DNA of 29,981 nt from Cudoniella acicularis (Eukaryota; Ascomycota; Leotiomycetes; Helotiales; Helotiaceae): positions 1 through 29,981 of the forward strand of contig JAAMPI010000628.1 of NCBI GenBank assembly GCA_013054445.1, in the 5' to 3' direction. The notes under the pieces are model-generated. The model worked only from the letters and a program-made list of their open reading frames with translations, had not been told where the DNA came from and made no database searches. Position 1 is the first letter of the stretch, and each line of letters opens with the position of its first letter. Of this stretch, positions 8,372 through 19,350 are shown in pieces. The translations under genes and the position numbers were made by a program.

Positions 8372-11146
8372 ATGGATCTTCATCCTACGACCGATTCCAC
8401 CTGCGCTGACTTTGGTGAGTCTGCGGATATGTCTCATTCCAGTAGTGACCTTTGGCTCGGATTTGATCATCAGGCTGTGCTTGATGGGGATGCCCAAATG
8501 GCTCTCTACCCCTTTTTGGGCCTCAAGACAGAGTCTCTTCCGCCGAACTCCTATACTGGCCAGAATAAGGAAACGACGCCTCGGGACCCTTGGGAACCAT
8601 TGCTATTCGGTGACGATGTCGATATCGATGGAGATCACGAAGATGATGGCGAGGATGTTTGTCCATGTGCGAGAAAATACGGCTCTCGGAAAGGATTTGT
8701 TGTACAAGAGTTGCTTGACGAGTAGGCAACCAAATGCCCAAAGTTCGAGCAATTGCTAACTCTTGAAGCTCATGCATGTACATTGGGTACTCCTTCGGCG
8801 ATCGGAGCTATAGAGAGTGGTCTTTAGACTGGAAATGCCACCCTAACCCTCTACTCGTCAAGGACACTTTCGTCTTCGCTGTCCACAAGACTGGCGACAG
8901 AATGGACATCGAGTTCATGTCTTGGACCCTGTATGACTTGGCCTACTTAGTGGTCCATGGGGAGCGGCCAACGCCCGATATTTGCATTCAAACCATGTAC
9001 ACCCTAGATGGCTTCCTCCTTCTCCAAAATTACAACAAACTCTCATCATTTCTGAAGTCACTCGAAGTAGGAACTCTCAGGGATGAGCTATGCCTCTTGG
9101 TTGACGGGTTTCTGAGGGATCATGAGCCGTTTTCTAGCTTTGGATACCAGGATCTGTTCGAAAAAGGCTATATTAGCCTCGAAAGATGGAAGTCTATCCA
9201 GTCCTCTCTGATCGAGAATGACCTCGACATAATAGAGGAAGGTGTCCAAGCTGCGATTGATGAAGAAGAAGCCTCGAGATCCGAATATCAGCGAAAGGTC
9301 AACGAGATATTGTTAGGAGATGGATATTCGCAAAATTTCGAAAACAGTGGAGCAAAACAACGATGCCAGGACAACCCACAAGGGCAACACTCTCTCGATA
9401 CTGAAATGGAAGATGTGATTCTCTCTATTATTTCAGCCTCTACTAGCGACCCAATTGAACCCGCCACCGCGCCTGAATCGCCATTTCACGATAGATTGCG
9501 CGACTGGAACTCACAGAACCCGAGCACCGATGCTTATCCGACTGAGATGCCATCATCTAGCTGGATTTGCACCTCTCACACTCCGCCATCTGTGATCCTA
9601 GACCCTATATCCACACCTCGCGACGAACTGCTGTCGTTCTTGAACGGAGTCGCTACACAAGAGAGATACCGAACAGAAGACAGCCAGGAAGCACATCTAA
9701 TTTCTCATCAACAAGAGCTTCGGATCCACCTTCAGGGGGCATACGAGTCTCTCGAAGCTGCCTGGCTCACGGCTGTCATCAACGGATCATTATCGAAGGT
9801 CAGAGAGATGCTTGAAGCTTCTCGAGCATTTCACAAAACCTACAGCGAGGCTGTCATGCCCTTATTTGATCTTGATATGATCGCGGACGAATCTTGGGGC
9901 CGGTACTCGGGAATGACAGGCTTGATGATTGCCGTTGTGAGGGGCAATGCGAAACTTGTCCACTCTCTACTTGCCGCTGGTGTTGCGGTGAACATGCTCA
10001 CTGCTCAAGGCACAGCACTGAGTCTTGCTGCCAAATCCGGCTCCAGCCAGATCATCCAGCTACTACTGGCAAAGAACGCCAGCCTGGAAGATGCGATTTC
10101 CGCTTTGAGCACAGCGGCACCAACACCTATACAGACCGACAGTGATGCCAAGCGACTTCAGGCAATACAGACACTCGAGGAACTCGTCCTGGCTTTACCA
10201 AAAGAGAAGAAAGCTGGGGATCTGCTCCGGCAACTCCATTCCGAGTTCTCGAGTGCGCATACACATATCTCTGAAATGATAAGAAATGCAACAACTCTAA
10301 AGATTACATCCCAAGCAGCGACGTCCGCACAGCAATCTCTTCGACAAACTCCTACGACTGCCCAACGACCAGCAGAAGGCCCTTCAACCTCTGCAAAATC
10401 GATTCAGCGCAGTACTTTCATCAAAGGCCCCACATTTATGAGCACAGGTGGAGATGTACCAAAGGTTATGGCCAAGGTTCTTTGTATTAGAACTTCCGCC
10501 GCAGCACCAGCACCAGCACCAGCACCAGCACCAGCACCTGCCCCTGCCCCTGCCTCTGCCCCTGGAAATGTAGAAGGTGTTCTACCTGGTTGGGCACACG
10601 GTATTGAAAGACTCAAAAGGCCAGCCTGGAAAGCAGGCATGAGCATCCTGCGAAAGCTCACCCGGGGCCAAGTATCCAGAAAGGTGGGCGAGGTAGTAAT
10701 GCTCTTGACGATTGTGAAATCGATGTCTACCGTCCTAGACTTCGAGACGGTGAATCATCAGACCAGGCAACAAAGTTCTCAGATGATTTGAATCGTTGGC
10801 AGTGGCTTTTCAACTCCGAAGATGGCAGCTTGCAAAATTTTCGCGACGCGGTCCATGTCCTCTGGGGGGTCAAGCTTTCAACAGACGACTCGATTCTCGA
10901 CATGCCTCCTGGTGTGGACCAGCTTACGAGTATGTTATTTCAGGTCATGGCCATGAACGTGATGGCCAAGATATCGCCGATATTGCATTCTCAAGACAAC
11001 GGAGACCTTGGGAATGGTGGCTTACTGGCCAGTCAAAGTCGTTGGAAGGCCAACCACAGAAAGCCAAGCTGTGGTCCAAGGAATTTTGGTACAGAGCATG
11101 GAGAAGAAGTACGCACTTCCACATCCTCTGGGCGTCGAGAGGATGA
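8372..11146 (+). CDS. Ankyrin-repeat protein of unknown function (3' exon structure uncertain)
   Basis: Exon 1 (8372-8721) is acidic and Ser-rich. It joins exon 2 (from 8769) through a 47-nt GT-AG intron with a GCTAAC branch site, in phase. The frame then stays open to 10791. A conserved-looking N-terminal region (WSLDWKCHPNPLL, WTLYDLAYLVVHGE, LDGFLLLQNYNKLSSF) precedes a low-complexity linker. Two ankyrin repeats follow at about residues 495-565, with GMTGLMIAVVRGNAKLVHS and TALSLAAKSGSSQIIQLLL. After them come a Ser/Thr-rich stretch, an Ala-Pro repeat (10503-10565) and a basic segment. Coding-like sequence then moves to a second frame (NRWQWLFNSEDGSLQNF, about 10767-10920). It then moves to a third (RQRRPWEWWLTGQ, KLWSKEFWYRAWRR, to a stop at 11146). 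This implies at least two more introns or frameshifts. A GT-AG pair at 10750-10802 is phase-compatible for the first switch. The function is unknown. The transcript might continue into the next gene. Confidence 0.7.
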
Positions 11147-11174
11147 TCCTAACGAATTTTCGAGGAGGTTCTCC

Positions 11175-12168
11175 ATGCTTCAGCTTTCTCCGGTGGTCGA
11201 GTTCGAGCCCATTGTTATTGTGCTTGCGTCGGGAGCCATTTTCGGCATTCTACTTCTCTTCCTTATAAGTAAGTCTATTCCAAGATATTCATTCATGCCG
11301 ATCCATGCTGATTTTCACAGTCTTACGGTCGCTTTATCCCAATACTGGTTCTGGTCAAATGCTTTTTACCATATACAATCAAGCAAGCTTACAGAAACCC
11401 GTCCTACGAGCAGCTTTTCAGCATATCATATATATCCTCCAGGCAAGTACAGTTCTCGGCTCGGTTCACCTGTCACAAATGAAGTCAAGTGTGGAAACAG
11501 CCATCAGCCAAGGCCTTGTGTCGAGTTTCTCCAGTCTCATCAACCACCTGCTTAATCATACCTTGGTACGAGAACCCGTCTTCCATCCAACTGGACTTGG
11601 CTAACTCTTTTTTCAGATGCCTCATTGGGATCTCACAACAACGCAGAATGTACAGTCTCAGCTTCATTCGATAAATACCCACTGGAGCGCAACCTACTCG
11701 CTTCAGCAAAATTACCGCGCTCTAGAAGTCTATCTTGGATTCAAGCAATTCGTACACATCGTGCCGATGAATCAGTTACCAACGCTAAGCGTTCATCAAA
11801 CCACCTCCTCAGATATTCCCCTCAAGGCGACAGAAATGGACATCACTTTCTCAAACGAAGGAATAGGCTCTGACACTCTATCAAACTCTCCAATCTACAA
11901 CAGTTCCCTTTCTCCCCTTACAATCTCACCAAACACAACCCACTCCTCATCAAGCACCTCCACACCGCAATCCCTGACCACCACAACAAGAACACCACGA
12001 AACACATTCTGCCACGACTGCAACCGCGACTACGGAAAGGTATACAACTACAACAAGCACCGTAAAGACAAGCACGAGAAAGCTGAATTCCCTTGTCGGA
12101 TTCCCGGTTGCAAGAAGGTGCTTTCGAGGAATCATTATAGGAAGGTTCATGAGAGGAGTCAGCATTGA
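11175..12168 (+). CDS. N-terminal membrane segment plus two C-terminal C2H2 fingers
   Basis: Exons 11175-11268, 11321-11565 and 11617-12168 join in phase through GT-AG introns of 52 and 51 nt; the second has a GGCTAAC branch site. The product would be 296 residues. It starts MLQLSPVVEFEPIV and has a clear hydrophobic helix (IVIVLASGAIFGILLLFLI) at about residues 13-31. A middle region without recognised motifs follows, then a Ser/Thr-rich stretch. At the C-terminus are two zinc fingers, C-x2-C-x12-H-x4-H (CHDC...H..KH) and C-x4-C-x12-H-x4-H (CRIPGC...). A membrane anchor on a zinc-finger protein is unusual. An alternative is that these exons are the 3' end of the upstream ankyrin gene: a donor in TTTTG|GTACAG (about 11088) and an acceptor at 11163-11164 would fuse the frames. 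The start at 11175 is therefore provisional. Confidence 0.65.
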
Positions 12169-12260
12169 TGCCTTGGTTCGTTTTGGGCTATATTATAGAG
12201 ATTCGAAGATAGGGATGTTGTGCATAGCAAGTCTGCTAGAAATCCTTATACTATCTCAAG

Positions 12261-12266
12261 AATAAA
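12261..12266 (+). terminator. Possible poly(A) signal of the zinc-finger gene
   Basis: An AATAAA hexamer lies 93 bp after the stop codon of the upstream gene. Position and strand fit a polyadenylation signal, but such hexamers also occur by chance in AT-rich fungal DNA. Confidence 0.3.
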
Positions 12267-12469
12267 GTTCTAATAAACTACACGCTCGATGCTATCAAGG
12301 ACATCACTTTTCAAGAACATGCGAGATCTACTGTAGGTGAGCACCGTAGAAAGCTGGACATGCCATAGTACACGTCTCCCGATTCATTCTTGCAGCAGCA
12401 TATCTGCCTCTCATTCTTCCAAGATAGCGCTATTTGATTCAGAGATTGTGATTCTTACGTAGAGGCCTA

Positions 12470-12850
12470 TAGACTAGGCGCTACTATATATTGAATTTTA
12501 TCGCCTATAATTAGTGTTGTACGACTTAAACTAAACCCCTAAATTCAAGCGAATTATTAATTAGCCAACGAAGTAACCTAATCGGAATAGGCTATAAGCT
12601 CTTACTTATATATCTATAGTATTTTAAATTTTAACTAAGACTAGAGGCCTAGTTCTTATAATACTCATCTATTATTCTAGTATTATAATAATATTAATAT
12701 ACTTAAGATCTTAGTATAATAAGGTTAATTAATAATNTAGNTCTTTAATANTANNAACTNTTAGTNTNAATTAANATNAAGATTTTTTATAAGGAGGAGG
12801 CGTTNGTAGGCAAAGAAGTCACGTGTAGCAGGAAAAAGATTNAGTATAGA
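12470..12850. other. Start of AT-rich island, decayed, with ambiguous bases
   Basis: From about 12470 the sequence becomes very AT-rich with runs of TATTA/AATAT motifs. N characters are scattered at about 12737-12905. No frame is open for any length. This fits RIP-mutated repeat sequence that was hard to assemble. No gene or identifiable element could be read in this part. Confidence 0.6.
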
Positions 12851-12859
12851 ACTAATCTC

Positions 12860-13095
12860 TNGCCCCGAGGGGTCTAGAGAAGCCCCCTTTTTATTAGCTA
12901 TCTGCNACCGACGGGGGTCCGATGCCAAGACCTAATGATGATAGAAATCAATGGCATTATCTGGCATCCCGTGCCACGTATCAAGTGCCCCAGAACCATG
13001 ATCCTGGATGTCGGAGGTTTGCTACCGACATCATTCCGGACATCCGCCGACGATCTAAGCCACGTGACGGACGCCCCCTTGCAAGTAAGCGAACC
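12860..13095 (-). repeat. LTR-like repeat, copy A (pairs with 29903-29981)
   Basis: Positions 13017-13095 match the reverse complement of 29903-29981 over 79 bp. Differences are nearly all transitions, for example GACATCATTCC against GATATTATTCC. Read on the minus strand, a purine-rich run (AAGGGGGCGTC) lies just before a (C/T)GTCACGTGG start. That is how a polypurine tract sits beside a 3' LTR. The less mutated copy continues leftward on moderately GC-rich sequence to about 12860. An LTR reading is the most likely. The outer limit is not defined because the other copy leaves the window. Confidence 0.5.
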
Positions 13096-13109
13096 ACATC
13101 ACATTTAAC

Positions 13110-15806
13110 TTGCTTTTAATAGCTAATTAGAAGCCTTCTTTATAATCGATATTAAGATTCTATAAGATAGCCCTATATTATTAATCCTATTTCTTATCTA
13201 TATAAGAAACCTTTTTACTACTATTAAATCAGGACTAGTTAAATATCTCTCTTATATTAATAATATATCGATTACTATTAAATCGACTAGTTTAAAGAAG
13301 AATATTAAGATCCTAGAAAAAGAGGTCTATAAGCTATATTAGCTAGCTTCTAAGAATATAATATAGTTTAATCTAATAAAGATAGAATTAATCTATTTTA
13401 TTATTTTAAAAGGCACTAAACTAGCTAAAATTATATTACTAGATAGAGCGATTATCGAGTCAAAAGAAGTAGTTAAATAGCTAGATATCTATTTTAACTA
13501 GAACCTTATTTTTAAATAGTATATTATAATTAGAGTCTCTTAAACAAGGTCGGCTTTTTATTGACTAGCTAGACTAGCTAACTTAAAAAGAAGATTATCA
13601 CCTACTACTATATAATAGCTATATCTTGCCTATATTACTAGTATATTAGACTATAGATCGATTATCTAATAGCGTGGCTAAAACTAATTTAAAGGCCTCT
13701 TTTAGCTATTATAGAACCTAGGCCTTTAGAAAATATTAAGGATATTAAAACTATATCTATTATACCTATAGAACTCGAATTAATACTATTATTACTTAAT
13801 ATTTAACTAAACAACTTAATTAGATAATATACTTTCTAGGCCTTTAAATCACTATCGACCTATCTAATCCTAGCTAAAATAATTAAATTATAACTAAGAG
13901 ACGATAAAATTAATATAATTAAAACACTATCTAATATAATTAAAGCACTACTTAATATATTAGAAGAAGACGAATTATCGATCTTTTAATATTACTAGCT
14001 AATAGATTTAACTAACTATAAGCTAGATATAACTAGAGCGATTAAACGGCTAAATATAACTAGAGACTAAAATCTAAAAAAACCTAATAGATTCTATAGA
14101 AATAGTTATATAAACCCCTTTCCTAGAAGGGTTAGCGCTATAACACGTGACTATCGAGGATCAGACGATAGAAGACCCTCTGACCAATTAGCGTAGAGAA
14201 AACAGGGGTATTTTACCCGACTCGCTTAATCCAGGGGCTATAGATATAGCTATCCAAGAACTAGTAAATCAAGTAGCTAACCAGGAGTCGACTAATCAGG
14301 AACCCCCGACTATAATTATATAAACTAAAAGCGATTTTATTAAAAATCATATAAACCGCTTGATTATATACGACTTAGCTAGAACGGCTAAAGTCTAGGG
14401 CTAGCTAATTAGAATTAAGAGGCTAAAACTATTAAAACACTACCTACTTACGTAAATCAAACGTATTTATAAGTCGATTACTAGGCTCTATTTACCTAAT
14501 AGCCTAGAAAGGATTTAGTACTATTTTTTCCTATCCTAGGGCCGTATAACCCTATATCACGTAATTATTTTAAAGCTTCTAAAAGAAGACGCCGTTAAAG
14601 CCTATAACGAATATATAAACAAGCTTAAACTTACGAATACTACTACTATATATACGGACGCTTCTTTTATAGGGGAGGGGGTAGGGATAGGCACTAGAAT
14701 AGTAGTATATAGCTACCTTGACTGGTCCCGGCAAATGACCTATCAATCGAGTCTTAATATAGGAACTAGGTAACTAGTCTATAATAGGGAACTCGAGGGG
14801 GTTACCTAGGCCATCGAACACGCTAGTATAGCGGCCTAACCGAACAAATCAATCTAGGTCTATTTAGATAATCAAGCTAGATTATTAAGACTTAAAACCC
14901 TGTCTAATAATCTAGGCTAGGACTACTAGATTAGGGCAATAAAGGCAGTATAAAAGATAGTCGATAAAGGGGCCTTACTTACGCTTAATTAGGTACTAGG
15001 GTATATAGAAATAGAAGGAAACGAGGAAGCTAATTCGCTAGCTAAGCGAGGCACTAAATCAAGCTTAATATCGATAAAGACTAGTTTTATATCACTTAGA
15101 CTTTTAATATAACAAATCGGCACTTTAGAATAGCAGAAGGCTATAGACTGATATAGTAACAAGGAGCGAGCTAATCAGAACCCTAGGACCTATTTAAAGC
15201 AATTCCCCTACTAGACTAGGTTAAATCTATAAATCCTAGGTGATATAAAAAGAGAGCTAGCTAGCTCGTTTTACTAACTTAAACTTGGCTATAGCTATAT
15301 AAAGTCTTATTTATATCAAATTAAAAAGTCAGATAACGATACCTATAGGTATAATAAAAAAGAGACTATAGAGCACCTGTTATTAGTATGCCTAAAAGGG
15401 TAGGAGCCCTAGAAGAAGCTGAAAAAGGACCTAGAAGGATCGACGTTATTACTATACACCCTTCTATATATAACACACGATATCTAATTAACGCTCGAGT
15501 TTCTTAAAAAGACCCGATTCGCTATAAGGAAGTGGTATATAGAGAGGGGGGAGTATAGAGAGAGCAGGGAAGGAGAGAGCAGGGAAGGAGAGAGCAGGGA
15601 AGGAGAGAGTAGGGAAGGAGAGAGAGTAGAAGGGGACGTCTAATCAGTCTATTATATTTCCTTTGTTATCTTTAGGGCCAGACCCTTACTATCACCTGGA
15701 ATACTTAGATTACTATCTTTTATAAATACTATTAACTCGCTAGGGCTTAAAACCCAGCCGCCCTACTATAGTCTCTGACTTATAAAGGACGTAAAAAGGA
15801 TAAATC
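13110..15806 (+). mobile_element. 5'-truncated, RIP-inactivated Tad-like LINE (reverse transcriptase and RNase H)
   Basis: On the plus strand one can read a decayed non-LTR retrotransposon polyprotein with very many TAG/TAA stops. It starts inside the reverse transcriptase (SPISPILFLIYIRNLF, about 13165-13215) and continues with the catalytic box, now Y-I-N-N at 13253-13264, and thumb-like motifs (FNLIKIELIYF, RLSPTT, LDYRSI). An RNase H domain follows at about 14635-15055: YTDASFIGEGVGIGTR, a conserved NRELEGVT segment, YLDNQAR and IEIEGNEEANSLAKRGTK. The post-RNase H tail has YKRY-like Cys-poor remnants (TIEHLLLVCLKG) at about 15350-15400. The order RT then RNase H places it in the Tad clade of fungal LINEs. 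The ORF1, endonuclease and N-terminal RT regions are missing, as is usual for 5'-truncated LINE copies. It is dead. The 3' end is probably near 15806 (AAAAAGGATAAA). Confidence 0.85.
15559..15633 (+). repeat. 15-bp tandem repeat, 5 units, at the LINE C-terminus
   Basis: The unit AGAGAGCAGGGAAGG is repeated three times exactly. A fourth unit has C-to-T (AGAGAGTAGGGAAGG) and a fifth is diverged. Being a multiple of three, it would encode a repeated five-residue Glu/Ser/Arg/Gly block in the LINE frame. The single C-to-T change in unit 4 fits RIP or random decay. Confidence 0.85.
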
Positions 15807-15960
15807 TGTCACGGAGTTAGTTCACGTGACCTGTTCTACACGTGACGGCGCTAGGCCTAAGCGAGGTTTCGGGCAGAGGTTAAATACGTAGCNGCTTCNC
15901 CCTTCCCCTTCTTCTCTTCTTCGTCGATTATTCTAAGGAATAGAGCACTGTTTANTTTGA
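15807..15960 (+). repeat. Possible LTR or repeat start (TGTCACGG...)
   Basis: Directly after the LINE end the sequence becomes less AT-rich. It starts CTGTCACGGAG and contains TTCACGTGACC and ACACGTGACG boxes, then a TAAATACGT TATA-like box and a CT-rich run. This order is like that of the repeat at 6988-7180, although the sequences do not align well. A different LTR of the same general build is possible. Ambiguous bases occur at 15893-15968. Confidence 0.3.
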
Positions 15961-16728
15961 CTTCTCCTNAGTGCTCTATGATATTAAGTTTTTATTCTAG
16001 TTATTAGTTTTCTTAAAGATATAATATATATAGATAGCCTATATAGCACTTAGCTAGATCAGCGTAAGAAGAAGAAGAATATTTAGGTTTATATTTAAGA
16101 TTAATTAAAGGGTTAATTAAGTATAGAAAATAAGCGCTTCTTGTCTTAGGTCAATAATCTTTTCGTGTTCGCTTACGTAATTAAGAAGGGGTCGGAGGTC
16201 GGCGGTGAGGATATATACGGACCACGCCGTGGCCTATGCGCTTAAACACAAAGGGAACCCTAACCTAAGTTCTGCTCTTCTAGTATATTTAGAGCCAGGC
16301 TGCTAGAATGTTCTATAAGGCTGTCTTTGTATCTTTAGGCAGAAATTCATTTCTCTTACGTGATAGGTCACCTCGTAGTCAAAGGTCTATATAATACTAT
16401 AGCCGTTTGTACGTGATCCTTCGAAGAACGCGCTAACAGGCTTTAAACAATTTCAGTACCTTCGTAATCCGTAATGGCGTATATTGAGATGACTGTATTT
16501 ATTACGTAATATTGAAACTATAAGCGAAGCTTAATTCGTTACGTTGTCTTAGACGCGACTTAGCATTTCCCGCTGTTGATATAGGTAGTCTAGAGTCGAG
16601 GTTATCTGCTCATCACATATACGTCCAAAAGAATGTTACTGTTTGAGAATAAGAGAGTTATAAGCTTTGAGTCCCCTCACATTCACGATTTAATACATGT
16701 ACGAACTCCTGATGTAGAAAGCTCAATT
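15961..16728. other. AT-rich to mixed sequence without a gene
   Basis: About 770 bp between the LINE/LTR remnants and the HET gene stop codon. A moderately GC-rich patch around 16180-16260 contains a purine run (AAGAAGGGGTCGGAGG) and a CCACGCCGTGG palindrome. No open frame or named element is visible. The part nearest 16728 is the HET gene 3' flank. Confidence 0.4.
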
Positions 16729-19055
16729 TCAGCAGACATGAAATATCTCCATTAGCGGGCTAGACGCCATGAATTCTCCATCCATAATCCCATAGACAAA
16801 TGCTTCGCCAACGAGCTTATAAAGTTCACCACAACTTCGGAAAACAAAGGGGGAATTTGCCCCTTCGACAATGCAAATTACATCTCCCTTCTTACTTTGA
16901 GCGGGAACAAGGCCAAGATAGCCCATCGAAGACACGAATGGGAGTCTATTGTGCTGTCTTCCAAGGGCGAGTCTGTATATATTACAACTCTTGCTTAATT
17001 TGGAAAGGTCTCCTGTCTTTCCTGGCACAAGCGCATCAAGGTAGGTCCTCAGCTCCTGAAAATCTCGATGCATAGCTTCTGTGCCGCGATAGCGGGAGCC
17101 ATGCAGTTCTTGGTCTCCAGATGGAATACGCCATGGAGCCTCTTCCCAATTCGCAATAACTACACAACCTGGTCTGAGAGCCCGGGACTTCGACGCAATA
17201 ACGGAAAGTTGCTCAACTGAATCGAGATATTGGGTGATATGAGCAAAATCGGAGTTTCCGCCCTTCCAGGCCTCTCCAAGAGTTTGAATTTTGTCGACCT
17301 TGAAACATGATAGTGCAAGGATATTTGGACCATTCGAAGAGATCAATGGAGAAGCTCTGAACGTATAGCGGTGTTTTCCAGAGGCAGAGAAGAGGTCATA
17401 ATGAATTTCATCATAGCAGGGTTTCAGGACCGGGTTGGTAAAGTCTGGAACCCAGGTCGGCAAGTCCGGTAAACGACTACACCAATCAGGTTGCTGGCTC
17501 CACGCAAGAATCCCCATGTAGCCAAGTTTCAGTAGGCTTCTTGTAGCATCCGTGAATACGCGCTCTGTCACTTTCTTGTAGTCGGGAACGAATCCCAGCT
17601 TCTCGAAATCTGAAGCCATCCCGACAATTCCATAGATAATATCTCGGGGGTCGGTAGCCCTTTGATTGAGGCGATAATCATGACTCAAACAAGTCCTTGT
17701 CAATAGGCTGAAAAAAGGAATTCCAGGTCCAATCTCGCCAGTGTCAAGATGATACTGCCGCTGAATGCCGATGTGCTGGCTGATTCCCTCGCTATCAACT
17801 GCCATCATGTCCTGTATGAGAGGTCCTTTTATTGGGTCCATAAAGTCTTTCATTCCGAGTTTCGGAAGCAATGCGGTGCTATGAGTAAGAAGGAAAAGTA
17901 TTGTACCGGCAAGACGAGAGAAAGATGTCTCCTGTCCTCCACAAAATACGGTGACCTTGCGGGCCACAGCTATCTCTTGCATGATCCACACTCTGGTCCA
18001 GTAGGGTCGCAGTGCGAATTGTTTTAGAGCCTGAAATGGGAAATTCAGTCCGACTTTCTCCGAGAGTCGCTGTACCGATTCTTTGATGGCTATCTGTTCT
18101 GAGCTCAGGATGGTATCGTCAGGTCCGTTGAAAATCAGTTGGAAATCTTTTCCGTGCGCCTTGAGGATGCCCGCCTCGAGAGCTTGTTTTCCAACGTCGT
18201 TGACAGCTGCCATCAGATTATCGCTGTCATTTGAGGCTGGTCCAAGCCATACCATGACAGACACGGCTTTCTCATAGATGGATTTCATGAGACATACTTG
18301 CTCGCTTCTTTCCAAATCATTCCCTTGATCAATGCAAATAGCGTCAGCCCATAGGGTAACAAACTGCTCGTCTTTCCGAACACGCAAGAGGGCATCCCAT
18401 AGATTAGTAGTAACATTAACTGTTTGGCCGTTAACCCGGATAGCCCTATTCAGGGCTGGATCACCCCAGGTATACGACAGAGCTACAAACAAAGGGAAAT
18501 TCTTCAAGGAGACTGTTTCCATGGTGCATTCAATGGTTGTCTCTGTGAACAACATTTTCTCCATTTCTGCCAATGAGGTAGCGATTCGTTGCTGCGATTC
18601 ATGGGTAATCTTGTGCAAACGTTGTAGAAATGCTGATTGAGTAGTCTCAACACTCTCCGATGGCCCAGTGATTTGGTTTGAAGAATTTGCTGTCTTGGAT
18701 TCAGTCAACCGTTTTCTGCAGCCTATCATGGGCTCTAACCGGACGTCTTGCTCGAAGCTTCCTCACCAGTTTCTGGATGATCAAGCAACCAGTAAATAGG
18801 ATTTGAAAGATCGCTTCCGTTTTCACTTTCATTCAATGCTCTTTGCGAGTTCTTTAAAGAGAAGCCCATTTCCATCAGTTGAGCCATGGCTGCGTCTCTC
18901 GAAGTCGCCTTTCCCACCATCTGGTCTGATGTCCACGTTGAAGCCAAGCCATTCCCTAGTCTAGCTTGCGAGCTTGGTTTGGTTGCATAAAGAGGATGAA
19001 TAGTTAGAAGCCGAACCTCTTGCAGGCTAGGATTCAGGGACGTATAGAGAGGCAT
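16729..19055 (-). CDS. HET-domain protein with an N-terminal UBA domain
   Basis: Two minus-strand frames appear to form one gene. The first (19055-18735, 106 codons) begins with a typical HET-protein header (LQEVRLLTIHP). It then carries a UBA-like fold at about residues 54-95 (AAMAQLMEMGFSLKNSQRAL, YWLLDHPE). The second (up to 16729) holds the HET domain, with IECTMETVSL, FVALSYTWGD, LWADAICIDQ, RSEQV and SVMVWLGPA, then W-x-RVWIMQE and a long C-terminal region with DPRDIIYGIVG. HET domains trigger vegetative incompatibility and programmed cell death in ascomycetes; UBA domains bind ubiquitin. A GT-AG pair at 18766-18735 joins the two frames in phase but would be only 32 nt, unusually short. 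The alternatives are a frameshifted gene or a separate HET protein starting at 18729 (666 residues). Confidence 0.78.
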
Positions 19056-19088
19056 TTCGCTATTGCTGTTGAGCTGTTACAACCTGCA

Positions 19089-19350
19089 TTAAACGCTAAG
19101 GCCAATGCCCACGACGGCGAGCTTGCCCAGCATGCAGAACGAGATGGCGGACGACAGCAGGTTTGCGACGACGGCGACAAAGCCGATGGTGGCGGGGACG
19201 GTGACGGACGAGACGGGTACGATTATTATGGCGACAGGCAACAAGGCAGCAACAGGCACCAACGCCTGCTTCCCGAACGCCGATCGCATGCGACTTCCTA
19301 ATTAAGCCTAATCCCGAAGCGGGCGAAACACCGATTTGTAGAGCACACAC
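19089..19350 (-). pseudogene. Hydrophobic membrane-protein fragment at an AT-rich border
   Basis: A GC-richer patch encodes about 66 minus-strand codons with two hydrophobic stretches (VPVAALLPVAIIIVPVSSV and IGFVAVVANLLSSAISF), ending at a stop codon at 19089. The frame begins near 19289 and no start or upstream exon can be found before AT-rich sequence begins at about 19360. It resembles the end of a small multi-pass membrane protein that I cannot name. A chance hydrophobic frame in GC-rich DNA remains possible. Confidence 0.3.

Noticed and set aside
10404..10661. Minus-strand frame with an Ala-Gly repeat.
   Set aside because: It is the antisense shadow of the Ala-Pro coding repeat in the ankyrin gene.
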